This document shows, in pieces, positions 32,590 to 43,537 of a stretch of DNA of 64,000 bases. A model generated the notes under the pieces. The model had not been told where the DNA came from. It searched no databases and saw only the letters and a program-made list of their open reading frames with translations. A program made the position numbers and the translations under genes. This stretch comes from Sophora flavescens (Eukaryota > Streptophyta > Magnoliopsida > Fabales > Fabaceae). Each line of letters opens with the position of its first letter. Within the stretch, counting starts at the first letter, position 1. Where the stretch lies: the NCBI GenBank assembly GCA_030762895.1, contig CM061065.1, positions 79,617,607 to 79,681,606 on the forward strand, in the 5' to 3' direction.

Positions 32590-33028
32590 TGGTATCTAGA
32601 GCCAAAAACCCTAGGTCAGGTTAAAACCCAGATTCTGGCGAGCTCAACCCTTTTTCCGGCGACTCCTCCGCCGGTACTACTGTGTTCGTCTCTTCGCCGT
32701 CGGCCCATTCATCCGGACGACACCCCGATCGGAGCCGCCACGCGCCGCCACAAGCTCCGACCGGTCCATTTTGTTTCCGACAGATCTCTCCTTCTCTGGC
32801 ACGCGTCGGTTGTCACCTCCGCCACCGTTGTGGCCGTCTCATTCCGGCGAGTCTGACCCGGTGGTCGATTAACCGCCACCCGGGCGACCGTCCCACCGCC
32901 ACCGGCCACCACTGTTTGAACTTTCTGGCCTATTTTTTCATGGGGACTTCATTTCTACTGTTCTTTTCTCCTAATTTCATCTTGGAGATTAGTTTTTTGG
33001 GTATTTTCAGTCCTTGATTACTTCAAAC
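32590..33028 (+). promoter_or_regulatory. Primer-binding site and leader of element E
   Basis: TGGTATCTAGAGCC differs from the standard Met-tRNA complement by a short insertion around the CTAG. The GC-rich leader to about 33028 has no long conserved frame. The same leader start (AAAAACCCTAGGTC) is seen in element K although their LTRs differ. Confidence 0.75.
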
Positions 33029-33505
33029 ATGACTAGTTCCTCTCGTCCTAAATGCACTTATTGCCATAGATGGGGGCACACTGAGGAGAGGTGCTTCAAG
33101 TTGCATGGTCGTCCTCCTCGGTTTATTCTCACTCACAATGAGGACACCTTGCCTGAGCAACAAAAGGGACCCTTCAGGTAGCAGCGATCTGTCACCCTTA
33201 TTGGAACCGATTATGATGATTATTTGAGGTATCGGGCATCACGGCTGATCATCCTCATCCATTGCATCTGTTGCTCATTCTGGTAATTCCTTTGCGTGTG
33301 TGTCCCAATCTTCTTTGGGACCATGGATTCTTGATTCTGGTGCCTCTAATCACATCTGTGGCAATTCCCTCTTACTGTCTCACATTACTTATTCCAACTC
33401 TCTACCTCCTATTACCTTAGCTAATGGCTCCAAACAGGTTGCTACAACAGTTGGTAATGCACATTCCTTACCCTCTATTTCTTTGGACTCTGTTCTATAT
33501 CTTCC
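33029..33505 (+). pseudogene. Element E gag knuckle and protease start
   Basis: The leader runs straight into the gag C-terminus: zinc knuckle CTYCHRWGHTEERC at about 33055-33096, so the capsid part of gag has been deleted. After stops near 33180 and 33280, the protease reads WILDSGASNHICG at about 33324-33362 and LPSISLDSVLYLP up to the K insertion at 33505. It continues at 43533. Confidence 0.85.
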
Positions 33506-33655
33506 TGTGAAGAAGGTTTCTATTTCTCATCATTAATTGAACTTGGGGAAAACAAACTATGTAAATACATGTATATGAGTCATGGGCCTTAGCCTATTGG
33601 GCCTGACTAGATAACAACAAAATAACTAATAAAGAAAAACCTATATACATTAACA
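33506..33655 (-). repeat. 3' LTR of element K (150 bp)
   Basis: Minus strand TGTTAATGTAT to CTTCTTCACA. About 97% identical to 43381-43532 with two single-base gaps. Adjacent to the polypurine tract CAGCTTGAGGGGGG (minus). Confidence 0.95.
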
Positions 33656-33662
33656 CCCCCCC

Positions 33663-36240
33663 TCAAGCTGGAGCATATAGATTATATGCACCCAGCTTGT
33701 TACAAATGAACCCAATACGTGGACCCCTAAGGGGCTTGGTGAAGATGTCCGCTAGTTGGTCATTGGTGTTGATGTAGTTTGTAACAATTCATCCAGAAAG
33801 CACCTTTTCTCTAATAAAATGACAGTCCACCTCGATGTGTTTGGTCCTTTCATGAAAAACTGGATTAAAGGCAATATGAAGAGCTGCTTGATTATCACAA
33901 AACAACTTCATTTGGGAGACTTCTGTAAATTTTAGTTCTTGAATTAGTTGCCTAATCCAAATGAGTTCACATGTAACTAAGGCCATAGCTCGATACTCTG
34001 CCTCAGCACTAGATCTAGCCACAACCTCCTGCTTCTTACTTTACCAAGAGACAGGATTGCCTCCAACAAGAACACAATATCCTGAGGTAGAACGTCTATC
34101 AGAAGGGGACCCGGCCCAATCAGCATCAGAATAACCAATTACTTCAGTGTGACCTTTATTCTCATATAATAAACCTTGACCAGGGGATCCCTTGACATAC
34201 CTCAGAATTCGAATAGTTGCATCCCAATGACTATCACAAGGAGACTGGAGAAATTGGCTCACCACGAAAAGCGACAAATGAAATGTCTGGCCGTGTGATG
34301 GTAAGATAATTCAACTTGCCAACTAGTCTCCGATAACTTCCAGGATTAGCAAGAGGCTCCCCCTGTCCTGGAAGGAGTTTGACATTAGGATCCATAGGAG
34401 TGTCTATCGGCCTGCAATCTAACATGTTAGCCTCTTCAAGAATGTCCAATACATACTTCCGTTGAGACACAACAATACCACAGTCGGATTGAGCAACTTC
34501 TATACCCAAAAAGTATTTGAGCAAGCCCAAGTCTTTGGTTCGAAAGTGATGAAAGAGATGTTGCTTCATTTCATTAATGCCATCCTGATCATCTCCAGTT
34601 ACAACAATGTCATCCACATAAACAACCAGATAAAGGCATTGTCCTTGAGAATTGTGCCTGTAGAAAACAATATGATCAGATGCACAACGAACCATGCCAA
34701 ATTCTTGAATGACAGTACTGAATCTTCCAAACCATGCCCGAGGAGATTGCTTTAAGCCATAGAGAGAGTGACGAAGTTTGCAAACTAGATTAGACTCCCC
34801 TTGAGCAACAAAACCAGGAGGTTGCTCCATATAGATTTCTTCCTGAAGTTCACCATGAAGAGAGGCATTCTTGATGTCCAATTGATACAAAGGCCAAGAA
34901 CGCATGGCAGCCACTGAAAGAAATAAACGAACAGAGGACATCTTGGCCACTGGAGAAAATGTGTCAGTATAGTCTTGACCATAAATTTGAGTGTACCCTT
35001 TAGCAACAAGACGGGCCTTGAGACGATCAACCTGACCATCAGGACCAACCTTCACAGTGTAAATCCAACGACAATCAACAGGAGATTTACCTGGAGGAAG
35101 AGGAACTAACTCCCAAGTATCATTAGCATGAAGTGCAGTCATCTCATCCAACATTGCCTGTTGCCATCCTGGATGTGAAAGAGCCTCTCTAGGTGATTTA
35201 GGAATAGGAACAACAGACAGAGAGGAGATAAAGGCACAATATGGTGAAGACAAACGATGATAACTAACAAAATTATAAATAGGATGAGGGTTGCGAGTGG
35301 AACGAGTACCTTTTCGAATGGCAATGGGAAGTTGATCACTAGGAGTATGGTCCGCAACAGGTGGAGATGCTGGTGCAGGAAGTGAGTCGGCAGGAGCCAC
35401 CGAAGAGACCTCGGTAGGAGGCTGAGAGCGGCGACGATAAACCTGCAAAGACTGAAAGTCGGAAAAAGAGGAGAACATGGACGAGGTAAAACTTCTGTCA
35501 TGGATTGACATGGAGGAGAAGAGGAAGAGGAAAGATAGAAAGGAGAAGACTAAAAAAAATGTAACATCAGCAGAAAGATAGTACCGACGAGTATCTGGAG
35601 AGTAACATTTGTAACCTTTTTGAACACGACAGTAGCCAAGAAATATGCATTTAATGGATTTTGTTGACAACTTATCATGTCCAGGAGTCATGTTATGTAC
35701 AAAGCAAACACATCCAAAGACACGAGGAGTAAGAGCATGTAGTGGCTGATCAGGAAATAAAATGGAGTGAGGAACCTGGTTTTGGAGAACAGAAGAGGGC
35801 ATACGGTTAATAAGATAGCATGTAGTAATAACCGCATCACCCCAAAAGCGAACAGGAACATTATTATGAAGTACGAGGGTACGAGTTGTTTCAATTAAAT
35901 GTTTGTTCTTACGTTCAACAACTCCATTTTGTTGAGGTGTATAAGCACAAGAGGATTGATGAACAATCCCCTGAGTAGACATAAAATGAGTAAAAGCTGC
36001 AGAAAAGTACTCAGGAGCATTGTCACTTTGTAAAACTTGAACATTTGTTTTAAATTGATTTCTAACTTCAGCACAAAAATTCTCAAACATGGATAACACC
36101 TCCGAACGATTTTTCATTAAATACAACCAAGTGCAACGAGAATAGTCATCAATAAAGGTTACAAAGTATTGAAAACCAGACACAAACTACACGACTAGGA
36201 CCCAAAATATCAGAATGAACTAAAGCAAATGGGGACGCAG
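33663..36240 (-). pseudogene. Element K integrase, RT and RNase H
   Basis: The longest intact pol stretch in the window is 36183-34234, open for 649 codons. It holds integrase (YFVTFIDDYSRCTW, QSDNAPEYF with the second Asp, QQNGVVERKNKH with the Glu, CIFLGYCRVQKGYKCYSP) and RT (DCRWIYTVKVGPDG, YTDTFSPVAKMSSVR, intact YVDD at 34620-34609, KYFLGIEVAQS). A frame break near 34270 precedes RNase H pieces 34277-34041 (YSDADWAGSPSDRRS) and 34022-33789 (ARSSAEAEYRAMA, DNQAALHIA). The final part to the stop at 33665-33663 is in another frame. The RT core looks catalytically competent, but the element as a whole is broken. Confidence 0.9.
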
Positions 36241-36900
36241 CCCGATTATTCATACGCCTAGGAAAAGATGTTCTAGACTGTTTCCCTAATTGACAAGACT
36301 CACAATTAAAATTTGATAAAGAAGACCAGGAACCATCTTCTGAAGCTTGGATAAACTTGGATGGCCTAAATGGTTGTGAAGAAGATCAGGAGATGGAGCA
36401 GTGGTGCAAGCAACGGACGATGGTGAAAGATGATAAAGGCCTTGTGACTCACATCCTGCGCCAATCACCTGTCCCGTACCGCGATCCTGGATAACAACAG
36501 AATTATTAGTGAAGGTGATAGAACAATTTAGGGTACGAGCAAGACGACTCATAGAAACAAGATTAAATGGACAATTAGGAATATACAAAACCGAATCTAA
36601 AGGAATGGAAGGTAAAGGTTTTGCACTCCCAACAGCTGTAGCAACTTGTTTAGTGCCATTGGCCAAAGTGACAGGTGGTAAGGAGTTGGAGTGCGTAAAG
36701 GTAGAAAGTAAAAGAGAATTACCAGAAATATGATCAGAGGCACCAGAATCAAGGACACAAGGGCCAAGAGGTGATGAGTGGGTAACACGAGCGGTGGGAT
36801 TACCAGAATGAGCAACTGAGACAACGGATGAGGATGACTGCTGTGATGCACGGAGCCTCAGATACTCATCATAATCAGCACCGGTGAGTGTGACAGAGCG
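36241..36900 (-). pseudogene. Element K protease and GAG-pre-integrase
   Basis: The minus strand reads a protease CVLDSGASDHISG-like segment at about 36762-36720 and VLYIPNCPFNLVSMSRLART at about 36590-36530. The GAG-pre-integrase region (LLHNHLGHPSLSKLQKM at about 36385-36330) and CESCQLGK at about 36306-36283 follow. Stops break the region near 36850, 36600 and 36320. Confidence 0.8.
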
Positions 36901-37793
36901 CTACTGTGGAGGGCCAAGATACTACTCTGAAGGGCCACTAGGCTGAGCAGGCTGAGTCTCATCAGTATGAACAAGGTTGATGCGAGGAGGACGACCATGT
37001 AACTTATAACACTTGTCTCTGGTATCTCCCAATCTATGGCAATAGGTACACTTAGGGTGAGATGACCGATTGCCTCCATGGTCACCACCCCGTTCCTCCC
37101 GAGGACTCCACTGAAACTGAGAAGAAGCTAATGCAGAACTCTCCCCGATGAAAGGATCTGGTGAAGGTACGGATGTCACACAAAAAGAAGACAGGAAAAG
37201 ACCTCCTGTAAGGTAAGAATAGTTGCACTAGCAAGAATCTGATCTCTAACAGCAACAGGATCAGGGCGCATAGAGGCCAAAGTATAGACCATAAAGAACT
37301 TATCACGTTTCAACTCCTCAGCCACAGTTTTACCAACAGGTAAAAGTGCATTAAACTCAGCCCGAATGGAGGATACTTGACCAACAAAATCAGGAACCGT
37401 CATGCCCTCCTATTTGTGAAGTCGAATCAACTTATCAACAACAGAATACAATCACCGAATGTCATTGGTATAAAGTGATTTGGCTTGGTTCCACAAGTCA
37501 TAGTAAGTATCAAAATTAGTGTAGATATCGTGAAGGGAAGGATCAATGGACTGCCACAAAAGGGTACACAGTAATGCATCGGCTCTTTCCCAGTTATCCT
37601 GATCAGTCTTCACATCTTTTAGCTTGGTGGTCAAATGATCCTTAAGGCCTTGGCCCATGCACCATTTCTCAACAGCCTTGGACCATGAAATATAATTAGA
37701 GGAACCCACCAATTTTTCTGTTGCAATGGTTGGTGAAGAGGTAAAGGTACCAGAAAAGGTTCCAGACTTCCCTGTAGAGGATGGTGATGCCAT
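36901..37793 (-). pseudogene. Element K gag
   Basis: Starts MASPSSTGKSGTFSG at 37793. The family N-terminal segment (EKLVGSSNYISWSKAVEKWC) leads to a frame break at about 37452. The capsid part continues in 37403-37176, and the zinc knuckle CTYCHRLGDTRDKC lies in 37179-36922, with D in place of the usual histidine, which would weaken zinc binding. At least three frame breaks occur. M inserted about 40 bases upstream of the ATG. Confidence 0.85.
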
Positions 37794-37834
37794 GTGTGGA
37801 AGAAGAAAGCTCTAAAAGAGTGCAAACTTGACTT

Positions 37835-38068
37835 TGTTAGAGATAGTTCAGTTTCAGTTAATTGTTAGTTATGCTCATTCTGTTAGTTTAGTTCATTTCA
37901 GCAGGTGCAATGTTATTCGATTTGCAACTGCCTCATTTTGTTATCTTGGCAATAACTGTCTAGTTTCTGCTATATATACAAAGCAGTAGCTCTCTGTAAT
38001 TGTAACTCAGTTTTCTAATAATGAAAGTTATCTCCCTTCTATTCTTTCTTATTCTTGAACTTCTAATA
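37835..38068 (+). repeat. 5' LTR of element M (234 bp)
   Basis: TGTTAGAGATAG to CTTCTAATA. TATA box GCTATATATACAAAG at about 37968-37982. The two LTR copies differ by about five substitutions and five short gaps. Confidence 0.95.
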
Positions 38069-38099
38069 TGGTATCAAAGAGCTTCTAGATCCTGGAGCT

Positions 38100-39300
38100 A
38101 TGGCTTCCGTCAATCCCTTTGCAAACCCTAGTGCACCCCAATTTACTCCCTCGCATCCAATTTCATTAAAACTTGATGATAGTAACTTTCGACAATGGAA
38201 ACAACAGATTGAAGGAGTGATTCGTGGCCACAAACTTCAGAAATTCGTCACTGATCCTCGAATTCCGCCAAGGTTCCTCACTGATACTGATCAAGAAAAT
38301 GATGAAGAAAACCCTGCGTACAGCGATTGGGAACAGCAAGATGCGCTGATCTCCACTTGGCTCCTAGCCTCGATTTCTGATTCTCTTCTTCCTCGCGTGG
38401 TTAATTGTGGCCATTCTTGGCAAATTTGGGACGAAATTCATAAGCATTTTCACACACTCTTGAGTACGAAAGCTAGGAAGCTCCGTTCTGAGTTGCGAAA
38501 CCTATCCAAAGGTAATCGTTCTGTCTCGGAGTTCGTTCTTTATGTTCGCTCTCTCTCTGACTCGCTTCTCTCAATCGGAGACCCCATTCCGCATCGCAAT
38601 CTTTTGGAAGTTGCCCTTGATGCGCTTCCTGAGGATTATGACCCCATCGTAGCCGCGATCAACAGTAAGACAGAATTTGTTTCTCTTGATGAATTGGAAT
38701 CGATTCTCCTAGCTCATGAAGCTCGCCTTGAAAAGAACAAAAAGAATGCTCTTCCTGACTCAATCTCAATCAATCTCACTCAATCCTCCACTCAAAGTTC
38801 GAATAATGGCAATTTCGGTGGTACCTTTCATCCTGCGAACCCCTCTGGTAACAGTTCTTTTCAAGATTCTCAATTTCCAGAAAGTTTTTCTCATGTTCTT
38901 GGAGGAGAGTCAGTAGCGGAGGCGAAGTCTATCGCGGAAATCTTGGTGGCGGTCGCTATGGTGGTGGCAGGACCAGAGGTCGTGGTGGTGGACGATCTGG
39001 TGGTCGCTCCAATATTCAATGCCAAATTTGCAAAAAGTATGGGCATGATGCTAGTATTTGCTATTATCGGCATTCTAACAGTGACCAATTTTATCAAGGA
39101 CCTTCACAGCATCAGACCTGGAATCCGTTTGTGTACCAGAGACCTCCTTTTCCAATAACTCAACAATTGCCCAGGCCTCATTACTTTGCTCAATCCTCTG
39201 CTACACCGTCTAGACCACAGCAGCCTCAGGCTTATCTCACAGGTACTGAGTCTCAGTTTGGCGCCCCACGGTACCACGACTGCAGGGCTACTCATCATGT
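38100..39300 (+). pseudogene. Element M gag and mutated protease site
   Basis: The gag frame opens at ATG 38100 (MASVNPFANPSAP) with the N-terminal domain (LDDSNFRQWKQQIEGVIRG) and a long helical capsid region to about residue 265. A one-base shift near 38900 sends it out of frame. The glycine/arginine-rich tract and knuckle CQICKKYGHDASIC read in another frame (about 39018-39062). The protease active site, expected as D-S-G-A-T-H-H, reads D-C-R-A-T-H-H at about 39278-39298, so catalytic function is lost. Confidence 0.85.
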
Positions 39301-40920
39301 CACTCCCGATCCTTCCAATATAACTGAGACTGCCTCTCTGGCACACCCTGATCAGGTCTTCTTGGGCAATGGCCAAGGTTTGTCTATTAACAAAGTTGGT
39401 TCTATGGATTTTAGCACTCCTAACTATCCCTACACCAAATTCACCTTACACAATCTTCTTCTTGTTCCCTCAATTACTAAAAATCTAATTAGTGTTAGTC
39501 AATTTGCTCGAGATAACCATGTCTATTTTGAATTTCACCCCTCCTTTTGTCTTGTCAAATCACAGGGCTCTTACAAATTCTGCTTCATGGCGATGTTGGT
39601 CCGATGGCCTTTACAAGTTTGATCACATCTCTCCTTGATCGTGTCTTCCTCTCCTAGCTGCAGTCATTTTACCACTCATACGCATAATGTACCTGCTTGT
39701 AATTCACTTTCTACTTTCAATGTAAATTTCACTCCTAATGTACATGTACCACCAATTACTATGAATAAAAATACTTCTGTTTCTGATAAGACTCATTGCT
39801 CCTACAAATTGTAGCACTCCCGCTTAGGTCATCCACACCATGATGCACTTAGAGAAGCGCTTAAATCTTCCAATATTCCTGTTCCACATAAAAATCCAAT
39901 GGAATTTTGTGCTGCATGTTGCTTGGGCAAGGCACATCGTCTCCCAGCACCTTCTTCTAACACCATTTATAATTTTCCCTTTGAACTTGTTGTTTGTGAT
40001 TTGTGGGGACCTGCCCCAACTCAATCCTCTACTGGATGCTCTTACTTTCTAACCTGTGTGGATGCCTTTAGTCGTTTTACTTGGATCTTTCCTTTAAAAC
40101 GAAAGTCTGACACCCTTTCTCAATTTATTCAATTCAAAGCTATGGTTGAGTTACAATTTAACACAAAAATCAAAACTGTTCAAAGTGATTGGGGTGGGGA
40201 ATTTCGTCCTCTGTTCAAGTATCTGTCTGCCTTTGGCATTGTCCATAGGCTTGCTTGTCCTCACACCCATCACCAAAATGGTCTTGTAGAACGCAAACAT
40301 AGGCATGTAGTTGAGACCGGCCTCACTATCTTGGCTCATGCATCCATACCCTTCCAATTTTGGGATCATGCTTTTCTAACAGCTACTTACTTGATCAACA
40401 GAATGCCTTCGCCTGTTCTCAACTATAAATCTCCTTACTCCACTTTATTACACCAGGAACCTAACCTTCAGTTCCTCAAGACCTTTGGTTGTGCATGCTA
40501 TCCTTTCATACGCCCTTATCAGCAGCATAAGCTCTCCTATCACTCCAAAGAGTGTGTTTTTCTGGGATATTCCTCCTCCCAGAAAGGCTACAAATGCCTT
40601 AGTCCTGATGGCAAACTGATTATTCCAAAGATGTTGTGTTTAATGAAATTCGTTTCCCATACTCGGATTTGTTTCCTTCAGCAGCTGTTCAGCCTTCATC
40701 TCAGTCTCCAACCCTCCCAATTTCTTCCATACCACCTACTTTGTCTCCAACAACACCCTCTGTGGCTCCCACTTCTTCTCCAAGTCCTCATGTCAGCACT
40801 TCTCCTCTTGCATGTGCCAGTCCAGCACATCTTAGTCCTGCCAGTCCAGCAAATCTAAGTCCTGCAACCTCCTTTGCCCAACCCCGCTCGGTCATCTCGG
40901 ACTACGCCTCGGTCCCCTAG
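39301..40920 (+). pseudogene. Element M GAG-pre-integrase, integrase and linker
   Basis: The protease tail LLLVPSITKNLISVSQFARD (about 39460) is followed by stops, HSRLGHPHH-type zinc region (about 39815) and CAACCLGKAHRLPA (about 39905). Integrase frame 39899-40858: first Asp in VCDLWGP (about 39995), second position QSDWGGEF where the usual SDNGGEF Asn is Trp (about 40180), Glu in QNGLVERKHRH (about 40277). Motif CVFLGYSSSQKGYKCLSP is followed by a proline/serine-rich linker in frame 40636-40920. Confidence 0.85.
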
Positions 40921-42651
40921 TTCTTCCCGGTTCTTTGGGGCAGTCCTCTTCTTCTTCTTGGGGAAACTTGTCCGAGCCCTCACCAAATGAGTCCTCTCAT
41001 CCTCCATCTCTCCCTCAAAACACACATCCTATGCAAACAAGGTCCAAATCGGGTATTGTTATGCCTAGACTTGACCTACCCTTCTTTTAACTTCCACAGA
41101 ACCAACCTCTGTTAAACAGGCCCTTAGTTGCTCCCCATTGGGCTGCAGCCATGAAAACTGAATATGATGCCTTACTCAACAACCACACTTGGACTTTGGT
41201 TCCCTCTCCACCACCACGAGAACTCCTATTGGTTGCAAATGGGTGTTCCGGGTCAAAGAGAACCACGATGGCGGTGTTAATAAGTACAAGGCCCGACTTG
41301 TTGCCTAGGGTTTTCATCAAAAAGCGGCACCGACTTTACAGAAACCTTTTCCCTGTTGTTAAACCGATCCTTTGTTAGGGCTGTGTCTTGACCATTGCGA
41401 TATCTTGTAGCTGGCCTATACGGCGATTAGATGTGAACAATGCCTTTTTAAATGGCTCCCTACATGAGGAAGTCTACATGCAACAACCCCCTGGGTTTGA
41501 GGTGGCGAGACAAAACACTAGTCTGCAGATTACACAAGGCCCTATATGGCCTCAAACAGGCACCAGGGCCTGGTTTGAAAGGCTGAAAATGCTCTTCTAC
41601 TCAAAGGCTTTGTGGCAAGCAAATGTGATCCTTCACTCTTTTTCTGCACACCGCCACCTACTTGCATTCTAATTTTTGGTATATGTTGATGACATACTTG
41701 TCACAGGAAACTCTCTTTCTCACATTCGAGTCTCATTGAAGCCCTGAATTGAAGTTGCCACTGAAACAACTAGGTAACTTGGACTATTTTACGGGCATAG
41801 AGGTTACTCATCTACCCAATGGTGCTCTACTTCTTTCTCAAACAAAGTACATTCGTGATTTGCTGTCCAAAGCTAAGATGGAGTCTGCAAAAGAGCATCA
41901 ATACGCCTATGGTTGCTAATCTGGCCCCTCTAAACTAGGGGCTGACTATGTCCCCGATCCTTCTTTGTTTCGATCAATTGTTGGAGCCTTGCGGTATGCA
42001 ACACTTACAAGGCCGAAATATCCTACTCGATTGAATAAAGTTTGTCAATTCTTATCTCGGCCATTGGAGGAGCATTGGAAAGGCTGTTAAACGCATTTTA
42101 AGGTACCTAAAGGGTCCCTTGCATCATGGACTTCTCATTCACCTGCCGCCACTCATGCCCCCTTAACCCTAACCGGGTTACGTGATGCTTGATTGGGCAT
42201 CGATCCAGGATGATAGGCGATCTACTTACGTGCCTGTGTACCTTGGTCCCAATCTTATTTCTTGGTGGTCTAAGAAAGAGACTCTTGTTGCTAGGTCGAT
42301 CTTTGAAGCCGGGTAGTGCAGTATGGCAGCCTTGAGTGCTGAAATCCTTTGGATACAATCTCTCCTTTGAGTCGAAGGTTAAAATTCACACTCCTAGAAT
42401 CCTATGTGATAATCTAAGCCTTTGTATCACTGGCTCACAATCCTGTTCTGCATTCCAGAACCAAACATATGGAGCTAGACATTTTCTTTGTTCGAGAGAA
42501 AGTGTTAAATCACAGCTTAAGTGTCACTCATGTTCCTGCTCAAGATCAGTGGGCTGATTTGCTCACCAAACCTCTCTCATCCTCAAGATTCAGCATACTA
42601 AGAGATAAACTCAGAGTGTTTGATAAGCACTCCTTTGGAAAACCTCCCTGA
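40921..42651 (+). pseudogene. Element M RT and RNase H, heavily decayed
   Basis: RT signatures are scattered over all frames: GCKWVFRVKENHDG (about 41232-41273), LDVNNAFLNGSLHEEVYMQ (about 41423-41480), and the YVDD codons at 41682-41693 followed by ILVTGN. More than six frame breaks occur. The RNase H end reads ELDIFFVREKV and ADLLTKPLSSSRF in 42469-42651. This is the most degraded pol among the LTR-bounded elements here, even though M is the innermost. Confidence 0.8.
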
Positions 42652-42665
42652 ACTTATATGGGGAA

Positions 42666-42905
42666 TGTTAGAGATAGTTCAGTTTCAGTTAATTGTTAGT
42701 TATGCTCATTCTGTTAGTTTAGTTCAGCTTAGCAGTGCAATCTGTTATTCAGTTGCAACTGCCTCATTTTGTTATCTTGGCAATAACTGTCTAGTTTCTG
42801 CTATATATACAAAGCAGCAGCTCTCTGTAATTGTAACTCAGTTTTCTCAATAATGAAAGTTATCTCCCTTCTATTCTTTCTTTCAATATTCTTGAACTTC
42901 TAATA
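42666..42905 (+). repeat. 3' LTR of element M (240 bp)
   Basis: TGTTAGAGATAG to CTTCTAATA, then GACTT. Contains the same TATA box as the 5' copy. Confidence 0.95.
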
Positions 42906-42910
42906 GACTT

Positions 42911-43380
42911 TTAGAGGCGGAAGTGGGAGAAACAGACCCCAAAAATAGAACAAACACAGAAAAACAGCCCAGACCAGAAAAGTTAGCAGTGATGGACGGC
43001 GGCTGGCACGGCGGCCAATGGCGACTGACGACGACGGAGGAAAAACTGACCACTGGGTCAGACTCGCCGGAGTGAGGCGAGCACAACCGTGGTGGCGGTG
43101 AGGACAGACACGTGCTGCAAAGGAGGAAATCTGCCGGAGAGCGAAAATGGCGACCGGAGCTTGTGGCGGCGAGTGGAGGCGCGTGGTGGCGTGGTTACGG
43201 ATGGCGTCCACGAGGGATGGGCGGCGGTGAGGAGGCGAACACGGCGGTACCGGCGGTGAGCGGAGGCACGCCGGAAAAGTCACCGGAGGAGTCGCCGGAA
43301 TGCGGGTTGAGCTCGCGCGGAGAGGTCGATCGCCGGAATCGAGTTTTAACTCGACCTAGGGTTTTTGGCTCTAGATACCA
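42911..43380 (-). promoter_or_regulatory. Leader and primer site of element K
   Basis: GC-rich minus-strand leader between the K 5' LTR and gag, cut by M. The primer site TGGTATCTAGAGCC lies at 43380-43367. Several ATGs and short frames occur but none resembles a protein; plus-strand open frames here are chance products of the GC-rich composition. Confidence 0.75.
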
Positions 43381-43532
43381 TGTGAATAATGTTTCTATTT
43401 CTCATCATTAATTGAACTTAGGGGAAAAACAAACTATGTAAATACATGTCTACGAGTCATGGGCCTTAGCCTATTGGCCCTGACTAGATAACAACAAAAT
43501 AACTAATAAAGAAAAACCTATATACATTAACA
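43381..43532 (-). repeat. 5' LTR of element K (152 bp)
   Basis: Minus strand TGTTAATGTAT to CATTATTCACA, followed on the minus strand by the primer site. Flanked on the right by CTTCC. Confidence 0.95.
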
Positions 43533-43537
43533 CTTCC

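Larger units (their letters stand above)
37835..42905 (+). mobile_element. Copia element M, full length; target duplication GACTT
   Basis: LTRs 37835-38068 and 42666-42905 are flanked by GACTT (37830-37834 and 42906-42910), inside the leader of element K. Primer site TGGTATCAAAGAGC lies at 38069-38082. Gag, protease, integrase, RT and RNase H follow in order, with heavy decay in RT. Its gag and integrase differ clearly from E, K, L and G, so it is another copia lineage. LTR ends are TG...TA instead of TG...CA in both copies. Confidence 0.95.
33506..43532 (-). mobile_element. Copia element K with nested M; target duplication CTTCC
   Basis: This minus-strand insertion in the protease of E is flanked by CTTCC (33501-33505 and 43533-43537). 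LTRs are 33506-33655 and 43381-43532, with primer site TGGTATCTAGAGCC (minus) at 43380-43367 and a polypurine tract at 33656-33668. Element M (37835-42905) sits in its leader just before gag. Coding order on the minus strand is gag, protease, integrase, RT, RNase H, with a long frame for integrase-RT. Its pol is close to that of E. Confidence 0.95.

Noticed and set aside
43112..43411. Plus-strand glycine/arginine-rich frame
   Set aside because: It lies in the GC-rich leader of minus-strand element K and runs into its LTR; a composition artefact.
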